From a virus: 64,000 nt of DNA. Shown here piece by piece: positions 6,981-14,600 of this stretch. Numbering within the stretch: the stretch's first letter is position 1; every line of letters starts with the position of its first letter. Location of the stretch: positions 1-64,000 of the IMG/VR virus record IMGVR_UViG_3300022602_004075, one strand, 5' to 3'. The translations under genes were made by a program, and so were the position numbers. The notes below the pieces were generated by a model, which saw only the letters and a list, made by a program, of their open reading frames with translations, did no database searches and was not told where the DNA came from.

Positions 6981-8796
6981 AACGTTCCTGTAACCAGGCC
7001 CATTCAAAGCTCAACATGAGCTGGTTGTAATCCCCGCCCACTTCGGTATAATAATCCACAGCATCACGAGCACCTTTCAAACACCAGTCAGCATGGTCAC
7101 CTTTGGCAACTGTTAACCATGTGTTGAGCCTGTGCTCAGTTTCTAAAGTGGGTTCGGTAGCCATAAAATGCTTTAGCTTGACCACTTCGCGGAATGCAGT
7201 ACGCCAGGTCATCCACGGATTTTGATTGAAGTGTGCTGTACCCGACAACATCGGAACTGATTCGTGCGGTTGACTCAGAGTAAAGTCAATGCCAGGCGTG
7301 TTGTTTTCCAATACCAATCGCTTGTTGTAAGCAATCATGCCTTGGTGTCCGTATTCTAATCCGTTTACTGGATTGCGGCTGTTGAAGATATAGTGCTTGG
7401 GCTCCTGATAATAGTCCGGAACCCAGGCCCAATCAAATTGATTGCCTAATACTTCCAATTTAGCAAACACAGCCAGAAACCATGGTGTTGCACTTTGACG
7501 TGCGGCTTCCTGATAAGCGGCCGTTCTTCCATTTACCCCACGTACCCATTTGGCTGTAGTGTTGCTCATATAGCACAAATGATCGTACCATTTCTCTTCG
7601 TCGGGTTCGCCGTTGCTGATGTATATGATGTCCAGTCCTGGAAATACTTTCTCTCCGTAGTACTCGTTAACACGGTAAACCGAGTCCTCAAGGTAGGGAT
7701 AATCGTAGATTTGTGTCTTCAAATCAGCCTTGATATCTCTGGGTACTATGCAGGTAGCTCCGGACTCACTACAACGCAAAACAACACGGTCTTTTTGTGT
7801 CCACAAGCAAGGCGTATCATTTAAGGTTATATCTTTTTGGTTGGTAAAGAACACGTATGGAGTTTTGAACTCATGCTGTTTGATTTCCTCTACCAGGTTG
7901 TCTGATTCGTAGTAGTGTTTGGGCATGCTGAATCGTTCTACCGATTGATCATCGGTGTAGTTGATCACATTGAACCAATCCAGCAATTCTAAATCTACCA
8001 TTTGTTGTGTAAAACTGGGCACGTGTATGTAGAATGTATCTCCACGTCGCTGAGTACCCGACGGAAAGCAATGTATCATTTCGCGCTGTGCATCTGATGG
8101 ATGCCAAGTAAAATCAAATTGTGTATAGTCGCATACACTACTGATAATCCATACATATTCGGTAGTGGCCAAATTCATGATACGTTTGAATACTGTAAGG
8201 TGATTGTCTACGTAGCGTGTGAGTTTGATGTCAGGATGATGTTCCTTCAGCACATCAAACTGGTGACGTGCTATTGGGCCATTCATAAAGTCCATGTAGA
8301 ATATTTGTGTAGCACCAGCTCGTATGCGTTGATCGGTCATGTACTTTTTGCCCGCAGTACCTGGATATACCGGTCCACCTTCTCTTTGCCACTGTGTAGG
8401 AAAATGATATTCGTATGGCTCTTCGGTGGTGTCCGGGTGCCAGCTGTAGTCAAACTCTGAGTCGTCGATGTTGTCAGGTACCAACCATATGCTACGGTCA
8501 GGTCGACGTTGCACTGATTGTTCTGTGCGGAAATTGTATTCTCTATTGGCCACAGTGAGTCTGTTGGCAAAGAATACTCCGCCGGTACGTTGCCACTGGC
8601 TGGGCCAGGTGTGTAGTTGATGTTGTTCCCATGGCGCTGGACGCCAATCAAAATCAAATCCAGTGTAGTCGTTGCCCCCATAAATATACCAGTAGTAGCC
8701 AGTGCAGCACAACTCAGCCGCATGTTCTAAACTATCAGCCGGGCGTTCAAATTCAAAGAGATTGGGTTTTGGTCCCCAGTAAAAAACATCAAACAT
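6964..8796 (-). CDS. Repeat-containing phage glycosyltransferase-like protein (610 aa)
   Basis: A large protein with four internal copies of a Trp/Phe/His-rich unit. Their cores are FDFDW (47-51), FDYSW (115-119), FDFTW (227-231) and FDWAW (454-458). The first three continue into a conserved HxFPxxWQRxGG-like turn. The C-terminal part (about 388-600, starting IIYISNGEPDEEKWY) resembles the 298-aa protein encoded at 27892-28788: both have an xxEPxxExxW start, a NGLxYGxxGM motif and a WRxxFREXVK motif. I recall this family from aquatic phages, where it is annotated as glycosyltransferase-like. The catalytic chemistry is not proven here. Confidence 0.6.
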   Translation of the reverse strand: MFDVFYWGPKPNLFEFERPADSLEHAAELCCTGYYWYIYGGNDYTGFDFDWRPAPWEQHQLHTWPSQWQRTGGVFFANRLTVANREYNFRTEQSVQRRPDRSIWLVPDNIDDSEFDYSWHPDTTEEPYEYHFPTQWQREGGPVYPGTAGKKYMTDQRIRAGATQIFYMDFMNGPIARHQFDVLKEHHPDIKLTRYVDNHLTVFKRIMNLATTEYVWIISSVCDYTQFDFTWHPSDAQREMIHCFPSGTQRRGDTFYIHVPSFTQQMVDLELLDWFNVINYTDDQSVERFSMPKHYYESDNLVEEIKQHEFKTPYVFFTNQKDITLNDTPCLWTQKDRVVLRCSESGATCIVPRDIKADLKTQIYDYPYLEDSVYRVNEYYGEKVFPGLDIIYISNGEPDEEKWYDHLCYMSNTTAKWVRGVNGRTAAYQEAARQSATPWFLAVFAKLEVLGNQFDWAWVPDYYQEPKHYIFNSRNPVNGLEYGHQGMIAYNKRLVLENNTPGIDFTLSQPHESVPMLSGTAHFNQNPWMTWRTAFREVVKLKHFMATEPTLETEHRLNTWLTVAKGDHADWCLKGARDAVDYYTEVGGDYNQLMLSFEWAWLQERFNAGN

Positions 8797-9976
8797 GTAT
8801 AATATCGACAGTCATTATTCAAATATATTTCGTTATCTTGAAACTATTATAACAGATCCCAGGGTCATATATCTACATCCTTTTGGGTCAACTCAGCCAG
8901 AAAACGTAGAAATCCTTCGGGATGATTACTATGCGGATCGTCCCAGACGCGGTCCATTGTTCATATTTTACGATCAAGAGCCATTGAACTTTGTTTATAA
9001 TCTTCCGTTGTTCGAGCACATCAAGAACAAATTTGTGGGTCCGTTCATATTAGTTAGCACCGAACGCGACAGCGATGAAAAAATAAAGATCTGTGACCAC
9101 TTTGGTTTTGCCCATCTGGATTATTTTTTCCATATATTTGCTGCAGCCGATTGGTATCGCGGACACGAATTTTTACCCGACTATGTGAAACCGTTCAATC
9201 GTGCGCTGAAAAAATCTTTTATAACATTCAACAGACTGACCAGTAATGAACGAGTATATCGCAGTTTGTTTGTAAATGAACTTTACAAAAACGATCTACT
9301 GGACCATGGCTATGTCAGTTTCAGCAAGGATTGTCCCGATGGCGGAAACTACGCTGAAAATCTAAGATTGAGTATTGCCAACCAACGTGTTGATCCTGCT
9401 GTTATTGAAGAAACTATACAAAATCTTGATTTGTTGCCTGAACTGCGTATTGACTTTGATCAGGATCAGCACATACCCAATCAGAGCATGCTGTTGACTC
9501 CAATGACACAGTTGATGGAAAGTTTTGTATTTGTGGTCACCGAGACCTGCTACTGGCAAAACAAAACCCACCTGACCGAAAAGATATTCAAACCCATTGT
9601 TCTTCGTATGCCTTTTATCTTGGTAGGATGTCCACACAACTTGGAATATCTGCGCAGTTACGGATTTCGTACTTTTGGTAATTTCTGGGATGAAAGCTAT
9701 GACGAAATCGAAGATCCCATTGAGCGACTTCGGGCTGTGGTCAAAATTCTCAAACAATTGAGCGACATGACTGCCGAAGAACAGCACAACATGTTGGCGG
9801 CCATGCACCCAATATTAGAACACAATTATCAACTGTTCAACACGCCGGCATTTGTAAATGGCGAGTGGCAAAATCTCAAAAACAGTTTAAAAAATATCAC
9901 ACAGTTTTATCAATTCAATCCGCCCTACACCATTGATGCCAAAACAGGACAGGCTATTCCACTCGATTCCAAATAG
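8795..9976 (+). CDS. Putative glycosyltransferase (393 aa)
   Basis: A soluble 393-residue protein. The C-terminal half carries ETCYWQNKTHLTEKIFKPI followed by MPFILVGCPHNLEYLRSYGF, which resembles the sugar-nucleotide-binding half of GT-B enzymes of the fucosyltransferase/exostosin kind, where a TEKIFK/SEKF-type motif precedes a small-hydrophobic-proline strand. The N-terminal half (YDQEPLNF, FILVSTERDS) is consistent with an acceptor domain. It is divergent from the gene at 6964-8796, sharing a CATG at the two starts, and convergent with the DUF2061-like gene. Donor and acceptor are unknown. Confidence 0.6.
   Translation: MYNIDSHYSNIFRYLETIITDPRVIYLHPFGSTQPENVEILRDDYYADRPRRGPLFIFYDQEPLNFVYNLPLFEHIKNKFVGPFILVSTERDSDEKIKICDHFGFAHLDYFFHIFAAADWYRGHEFLPDYVKPFNRALKKSFITFNRLTSNERVYRSLFVNELYKNDLLDHGYVSFSKDCPDGGNYAENLRLSIANQRVDPAVIEETIQNLDLLPELRIDFDQDQHIPNQSMLLTPMTQLMESFVFVVTETCYWQNKTHLTEKIFKPIVLRMPFILVGCPHNLEYLRSYGFRTFGNFWDESYDEIEDPIERLRAVVKILKQLSDMTAEEQHNMLAAMHPILEHNYQLFNTPAFVNGEWQNLKNSLKNITQFYQFNPPYTIDAKTGQAIPLDSK
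8846..8854 (-). promoter_or_regulatory. Extended -10 promoter candidate
   Basis: On the minus strand this reads TGTTATAAT, a perfect TATAAT with the TGn extension of extended -10 sigma70 promoters. It would start transcription roughly 40 bases before the gene at 6964-8796. No good -35 hexamer lies 16-18 bases upstream, which is acceptable for extended -10 sites. It lies inside the coding sequence of the divergent gene, because the two start codons leave no intergenic space. Confidence 0.45.
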
Positions 9977-10133
9977 TTTCGTGCAGATAGTACAGTACGG
10001 TATTTGCCACAACCTGTGTCACAGCAATGGTACTTGATACTGCTACCTGTCCGGTGATCAAGTAACTGATCAAAAATGTACTGGTTGACCCAACCACTCG
10101 CCAGGTCACAGTTTTCAACAAAGTCCTACTCAA
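9954..10133 (-). CDS. DUF2061-like small membrane protein (59 aa, TTG start)
   Basis: This short gene starts at a TTG overlapping the stop of the fusion gene upstream and gives a 59-residue product. It reads LLKTVTWRVVGSTSTFLISY, then LITGQVAVSS and a second hydrophobic stretch ending VLYYLHETIWNRVE. The K-T-(I/V)-T-W-R start, two membrane segments and the YYLHE-(R/T)-x-W-N end match DUF2061, a small membrane protein family often found beside sulfate-activation and sugar genes. Its 3' end overlaps the convergent gene by 23 bases. A TTG start is inferred because no ATG or GTG is available. It is the last gene of the leftward operon. Confidence 0.8.
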   Translation of the reverse strand: MSRTLLKTVTWRVVGSTSTFLISYLITGQVAVSSTIAVTQVVANTVLYYLHETIWNRVE

Positions 10134-10962
10134 GTCCCAAGGTCTTTCTAATCTTGGTAGCAGAGATATCAGTTACTGCTTCATCAAATGTTTCTTCGCC
10201 AGCGGTATAACCCACGCCACGACCCCAGCCAATGTGTACAATGTTGGGTACCACTTGTACTTCGTACTGCCCTTGATACAAGGGATCCAAGTCTCTGCGT
10301 ATAAAACTTTTGACCTGTTCTATAGCAAACGGATTTGATCCTTGCCAACCCTGCACATCACGCACTTGAATAACTACTTGTCCTGTACGTTGAATTAGGC
10401 GTTCAAATAAAGCTCTGTGCCCATCATGCCATGGTTGCCAACGTCCCAACATCTGTACTGTTTCTTTCTTCCAATCAAAAGTGGGTCTGCGACGATTGTC
10501 AACAATATGGCTACCGATAAACTCAGCCCACTTGTCTGCTGATTGTTCTGTTACACGAAAATCATAGTGTTCAGGTTCAACAAATGCTTTGTTAGTATCA
10601 GCATAACGTCCTTCACGGATAGTGTCTACCCATATGGTCCAATCGGCTTTGAAATTGTTACGCTGTTCAACCAACGGTGCAACAAAGTCACAGATCACAT
10701 AGTCTCCACCGGACTCCATACTGAATTGGAACATGCGTAGGCTTTGACGTATACGGCCTTCATTTGAAAAATCCCAATCGTTGTACTTGCGACGCACATC
10801 ATCGGCATTGAACCACGTGACTTTTACTGCGTTGTCCATCGGTTCCATCAATGCACGTGCATAGGTAATCTCGCCGTGCAATTCCAAGTATTTCTTTAAT
10901 GCCTCGGCCAAGGTTGTTTTTCCTGCGCCAGGCAATCCCATGATTAAAATACGCTGTGACAT
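10126..10962 (-). CDS. Adenylylsulfate kinase-like / nucleotidyltransferase fusion
   Basis: A two-domain enzyme of 278 aa. Residues 1 to about 165 resemble CysC: Walker A GLPGAGKTT at 9-17, then FNADDVRRKYNDWDFSNEGR at 51-70, the region that binds APS in APS kinases. Residues about 168-278 are a cytidylyltransferase/NMN-adenylyltransferase-type HxGH domain, with GRWQPWHDGHRAL (HDGH 179-182) and a C-terminal ISATKIR (266-272) equivalent to the ISSTxIR motif. The substrate may be phosphate-, sulfate- or sugar-based; true APS phosphorylation is not certain. It abuts the SGNH gene upstream (1-base overlap). Confidence 0.8.
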   Translation of the reverse strand: MSQRILIMGLPGAGKTTLAEALKKYLELHGEITYARALMEPMDNAVKVTWFNADDVRRKYNDWDFSNEGRIRQSLRMFQFSMESGGDYVICDFVAPLVEQRNNFKADWTIWVDTIREGRYADTNKAFVEPEHYDFRVTEQSADKWAEFIGSHIVDNRRRPTFDWKKETVQMLGRWQPWHDGHRALFERLIQRTGQVVIQVRDVQGWQGSNPFAIEQVKSFIRRDLDPLYQGQYEVQVVPNIVHIGWGRGVGYTAGEETFDEAVTDISATKIRKTLGLE

Positions 10963-11621
10963 TATATTGCTCCTTTAAAATTGAATTTGGTCAAATCAAA
11001 TTGATACTTTCCATCTGCTTGCTCAACTATATTGTAAATCTGTTCTGCTAATATTTGGTTGTTGTCTTCGGTAAAATGATTCACACGATTGTAATCGGCT
11101 TGTAAGATCCAAATATCTTTGGTTCCTGCTTCAAGCAAACTCAGACTGGTCAAGTCAGGTACCATGTGCTTTCCCGTCAATTGATCACAAAAATTCAAAC
11201 TTTGATCAAATCCGTGCAAATGAATTGTGACCGGCCTGGTCCACTGTTGATTTATTTCTGCAAACCAAGCCTGTTGTGCCCAGGTTAAAAATTCATCATT
11301 GTGTATATACTTGTAGTACAGTCCCACGGCATTATCTATCTCTTTGTCAGGATTCAATTTGCTAAAGTTGACCTGAGCCAACTTGGGATCCAGATTGGGA
11401 ATACGATTTACAAAAGTGTGTACAAACACAATTACTTGTGTTGCGTTCCATTGCTCTTGGTTGATTGTTTTTAAAAAATTTCTGGTAGCCCACCAGTGTT
11501 GTCCGCTGGCACCATTACAGATCAAATTCAAATTCAATCGTTGTGCCAGCATTGCAGGCCACCCTCCAGAGTATGTGCCCGACGAACAAAAGCTATCGCC
11601 CACTATCACTATGTTGGACAT
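10962..11621 (-). CDS. SGNH/GDSF-type hydrolase-like protein (219 aa)
   Basis: The N-terminus IVIVGDSF (GDSF at 8-11) is block I of SGNH hydrolases, whose Ser is the nucleophile. A Gly-Asn-type block II is plausible at NGASGQ. A C-terminal NHFTEDNN segment gives a His near the place of the catalytic His. These folds remove or transfer acyl groups on carbohydrates and peptidoglycan. No signal peptide is seen, so it acts in the cytoplasm. It is one of three related proteins in this operon (also 13080-13724 and 13794-14600). Confidence 0.65.
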   Translation of the reverse strand: MSNIVIVGDSFCSSGTYSGGWPAMLAQRLNLNLICNGASGQHWWATRNFLKTINQEQWNATQVIVFVHTFVNRIPNLDPKLAQVNFSKLNPDKEIDNAVGLYYKYIHNDEFLTWAQQAWFAEINQQWTRPVTIHLHGFDQSLNFCDQLTGKHMVPDLTSLSLLEAGTKDIWILQADYNRVNHFTEDNNQILAEQIYNIVEQADGKYQFDLTKFNFKGAI

Positions 11622-13105
11622 CAGCTACAAACTCGTACATTGTACATCTGTTCAAATCTATCAGCGTCAGAGCGATCGTTGACCATGGGTTCGCCACGTA
11701 TGTTGAGACTGGTATTCAACAACATAGGGCAATCAGTTACCACATACCACTTTTCTAATAATTCTCTGATTCCAGAACCGTCAGCTGGTACTGTCTGTAT
11801 ACGACTTGTGCCGTCATGATGAACGATAGCAGGAAATAGGTCAGGACGCCGGCAACGACCGACGATCTGCATATACCTACTGTCAACCCAGCCGCGAGGC
11901 ATATCAAAATAGTCATTGACATGCTCCTCCAAAATGACCGGCGCAAATGGCCTAAATCGTTGTCTACGTTTGATTTCATTTACTCGATCCTTTATATCTG
12001 GTCCACGCGGGTCGGCGAGGAGACTTCTGTTTCCAAGGGCTCGGGGCCCAAATTCTGCTCTTCCGGAGGCCACCCCCACGATCTTATCACGGAGTAAGCA
12101 ATCAAGGACGGCATTGACAGGGTACGCACCGCCAATATCTGTACCAAGGTAGGCATTCTGGAAGTTGATTGGGCCGCCGTAGACCAAGGCCGCAGATCCA
12201 AGACTACTACCAGCATCGCCAGGATTAGGCATAATCCAAATTTTTTCAAAATAATCACCGAGGTTTCTATTAGCAAGACAATTTAGGGCAACACCGCCCA
12301 TGTAACACAAATTTGTGCTCCAGCCAAAATCTTTGGCTCGACGCATAACATTATATATCAAATTTTCACATAAACTCTGTGCAGAACTGGCAATATCTTG
12401 TACATCGTAATGTACGTTCCAGTTCCAGCTAAGTCCGGCGTGTAAGTTTTCCTTAAAACGTATATCCCACTCATCTTCAATTAACTGCATCTTCATTAAG
12501 GCGCCGGCCTGCTTGCTACCGTAGGCAGCCATACCCATAGTGATATATTCATCTTCCATGGGCTTTAGGCCAATTTCTTGGGTCATTGCTGTATAGAACA
12601 ATCCTATTGAGTGTGGATACTTTTGGCTCCATAGTCGATGATACTCGGCTCGCCCATCGACGTAGTGAGCACCCCAGATACTGATAGTGTCCCATTCTCC
12701 AATGGCATCAATTACTACTACAGTAGCTCGCTTAAATGAGCTGGTCTGGAATCCGGCTGCTGCATGACTAAGGTGATGACTGTGTGTGCTTATTGGTACT
12801 CCACTAAAATAACCACGCAACTGTTGTTTGAGTACTTGCCGAGTGGTCAGCTTGTTCCACTCAATACCTTGCCCCGAATACAGTTGACGCAGTTGTTTTT
12901 TCCACGGAGTTTCATAGTATGCGATATGATCAATGTGTCTGCCATCGGTCAATTCCCAAAACATTGCTTCATGCAGGTTGGCATCATTTTTGATTTTGCT
13001 GTAACGCTCGGCATGGCCAGCATAGACTATTTCGCCATGCTGATCAATCACTGTGGCAGCGGCGTCATGAAACCCGGCGCTAATTCCTAATATATTTTTT
13101 GACAT
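11621..13105 (-). CDS. Carbamoyltransferase (NodU/TobZ family)
   Basis: Transfers a carbamoyl group from carbamoyl phosphate to a hydroxyl of a sugar or similar substrate, via a carbamoyl-adenylate (family knowledge). Signatures: GISAGFHDAAAT at the N-terminus, the metal-binding HHLSH at 110-114, GMAAYGS, MGGVALNC near 269-276, PNPGDAGSSLGSA, and the YrdC-like C-terminal FGPRALGNRS at 352-361, followed by NTSLNIRGEP. At 494 aa it is shorter than many family members, but both domains are complete. It lies between SGNH-like genes and overlaps them by 1 and 26 bases, consistent with decoration of a glycan. Confidence 0.92.
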   Translation of the reverse strand: MSKNILGISAGFHDAAATVIDQHGEIVYAGHAERYSKIKNDANLHEAMFWELTDGRHIDHIAYYETPWKKQLRQLYSGQGIEWNKLTTRQVLKQQLRGYFSGVPISTHSHHLSHAAAGFQTSSFKRATVVVIDAIGEWDTISIWGAHYVDGRAEYHRLWSQKYPHSIGLFYTAMTQEIGLKPMEDEYITMGMAAYGSKQAGALMKMQLIEDEWDIRFKENLHAGLSWNWNVHYDVQDIASSAQSLCENLIYNVMRRAKDFGWSTNLCYMGGVALNCLANRNLGDYFEKIWIMPNPGDAGSSLGSAALVYGGPINFQNAYLGTDIGGAYPVNAVLDCLLRDKIVGVASGRAEFGPRALGNRSLLADPRGPDIKDRVNEIKRRQRFRPFAPVILEEHVNDYFDMPRGWVDSRYMQIVGRCRRPDLFPAIVHHDGTSRIQTVPADGSGIRELLEKWYVVTDCPMLLNTSLNIRGEPMVNDRSDADRFEQMYNVRVCS

Positions 13106-13724
13106 GTTCTGTTATTAACTGGTGTCCAAGTTCAAGTGGATGTCCGGCTGGTCCTTTGGGGCAATCGCCCATGTATTCTGTTAATCCACCATGTGGCCAT
13201 CCAATGTAAAATTCTGGATCCACTGCTTGGGCCATGTGGCGGAATCGATCTTTGATATTTTTAAATCCTTGCATACTGACAAACAAATAAGATTGACCTT
13301 GTTGTTTAAAATGGTTTTGCAATGTGACTACCTGTGCCAACCAAGTTTGCATGGCATGATCGTCATTGTAATGATTTTTATAATATTGATCAACCGCAGG
13401 TACTTGTTTATGCAACCAATGACTGTTGGCTGTTACAGGAAAGTCACGTTGGTTGAGTTGCCAATCTATTCTGGAAATTTCGGTCCACTGACATATGATC
13501 AAATCATATGAGTTTTTCAGTGATTTGTCCAAGGCCAATCTAAAAATTCTGCTGTTGCTTCCGCCTGGAATACTTAGATTGGTCAGCTCATACCCCAAGT
13601 CACTGGCCAACTTGGACGCCCAACTCAGCTGACTTGGTGCAGACGTGGCACTACCTTCGTGTATTGGACAATCAGGTAATTCTAATCCGTGGGTAAAGCT
13701 GTCACCAATGGCCAGTAGTTTCAT
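13080..13724 (-). CDS. SGNH/GDSF-type hydrolase-like protein (214 aa)
   Basis: Starts MKLLAIGDSFTHG, with the block I nucleophile motif GDSF at 7-10. Near the C-terminus GHPLELGHQL offers a His in the position of the catalytic block V. The GGSNSRI segment supplies an Asn. It is closer in layout to the neighbouring 13794-14600 protein (HPLE-x-x-H in both) than to the 10962-11621 one, so the first two are probably a duplicated pair. Its start overlaps the stop of the 33-aa basic peptide gene (ATGA), and its end overlaps the carbamoyltransferase by 26 bases. Confidence 0.65.
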   Translation of the reverse strand: MKLLAIGDSFTHGLELPDCPIHEGSATSAPSQLSWASKLASDLGYELTNLSIPGGSNSRIFRLALDKSLKNSYDLIICQWTEISRIDWQLNQRDFPVTANSHWLHKQVPAVDQYYKNHYNDDHAMQTWLAQVVTLQNHFKQQGQSYLFVSMQGFKNIKDRFRHMAQAVDPEFYIGWPHGGLTEYMGDCPKGPAGHPLELGHQLITEHVKKYIRN

Positions 13725-13822
13725 TTATAAATAAACGGATCTCTTTTGCGTAGTTCTTTTAATTTTTTACGATAACGATATTCGAGTACAATTCTATTGT
13801 ACAGATTTTTTAACCAATTCAT
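13721..13822 (-). CDS. Small basic phage peptide (33 aa)
   Basis: A 33-residue frame joins the two SGNH genes: it starts 29 bases before the end of the upstream gene and its stop overlaps the next start (ATGA). The peptide is strongly basic (KLKELRKRDPFIYK at the C-terminus). I recall small proteins ending in this KLKELRKRDPFIY pattern in aquatic T4-like phages. Function unknown; a helical RNA- or protein-binding peptide is possible. Without it the 69-base gap would be the only sizeable hole in this part of the operon. Confidence 0.65.
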   Translation of the reverse strand: MNWLKNLYNRIVLEYRYRKKLKELRKRDPFIYK

Positions 13823-14600
13823 TGAATTTTCCTTGCATTAATTGTGTAGCCGCTTGATGTGCTGATTCTAATGGATGTGTGGCACCTACTGGGTATTTAT
13901 TCTCTACTGCCCATTGGTAAAAACCTCTTGGCTGACAAGTATCTTGTGGGTCAACTCCGGCTGGAAACCAAAACCAATGGTCATGATCAATTTGATTGTG
14001 TAGTGCTTGCACATTGGCATCGCTCATGCTGTGATTGTAAAACAGCAGGTTATCTGCGCAGGTAAACATGTAAGGTATATTGTTTAATTTTAGGTAATTT
14101 TGCAAGTATACTATTTCTTTGATACTGGAATATATTTCCCATAATTCGCTACTGCCCACATGCCGATAAAATACATTGGCAAATTCAGACATGCCAGTTT
14201 CATTTGACACTCGGGTGGCTCGTCTATGATCTTCAATCACAGAATCAATGGGATTTATAAACTCTTTGGTAACAGCATTGACGTCACCAATTCCGGTCCA
14301 GGGAGTTATAGTATACCACGGACTGTTGCGTTGACGGGTGTTGTAATCAAATCTAAATTCATAGCGTCCAGGAAAGGTCCAACTTACCAAGACTGCTAAC
14401 TGTTGTTTGTCTGATTGTTCGCATCGGTTTATAACTGTACGAGCTATCGAATCGTTGCCGTATCCGGGCCAAGCTACACAATCGTATGTGTGCTCCTGTG
14501 ACAGCAGGGCCGCAAAGGTACAGCGACTAGAACTGTCGTTGGTACAGTCCTGCAACTCGCTACCATAAACAAAACTGTCACCGCCGGCTACTATAATCAT
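13794..14600 (-). CDS. SGNH/GDSF-type hydrolase-like protein (268 aa)
   Basis: Starts MIIVAGGDSFVYGSEL, GDSF at 7-10. A GNDSIAR segment after VAWPGYG gives the block II/III Gly and Asn. The C-terminal ATHPLESAHQAA resembles the block V region of the 13080-13724 protein. This third and longest SGNH-like protein carries about 50 extra residues in the middle. It overlaps the unknown paralog gene upstream by 23 bases and the small basic peptide downstream by 29. Activity on acyl or carbamoyl substituents of a glycan is inferred from neighbours only. Confidence 0.6.
   Translation of the reverse strand: MIIVAGGDSFVYGSELQDCTNDSSSRCTFAALLSQEHTYDCVAWPGYGNDSIARTVINRCEQSDKQQLAVLVSWTFPGRYEFRFDYNTRQRNSPWYTITPWTGIGDVNAVTKEFINPIDSVIEDHRRATRVSNETGMSEFANVFYRHVGSSELWEIYSSIKEIVYLQNYLKLNNIPYMFTCADNLLFYNHSMSDANVQALHNQIDHDHWFWFPAGVDPQDTCQPRGFYQWAVENKYPVGATHPLESAHQAATQLMQGKFNELVKKSVQ

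Noticed and set aside
13726-13733. Perfect T4 late box TATAAATA on the plus strand
   Set aside because: It points against the surrounding leftward genes, lies inside the end of the 33-aa peptide gene (its IYK codons) and has no rightward gene behind it.
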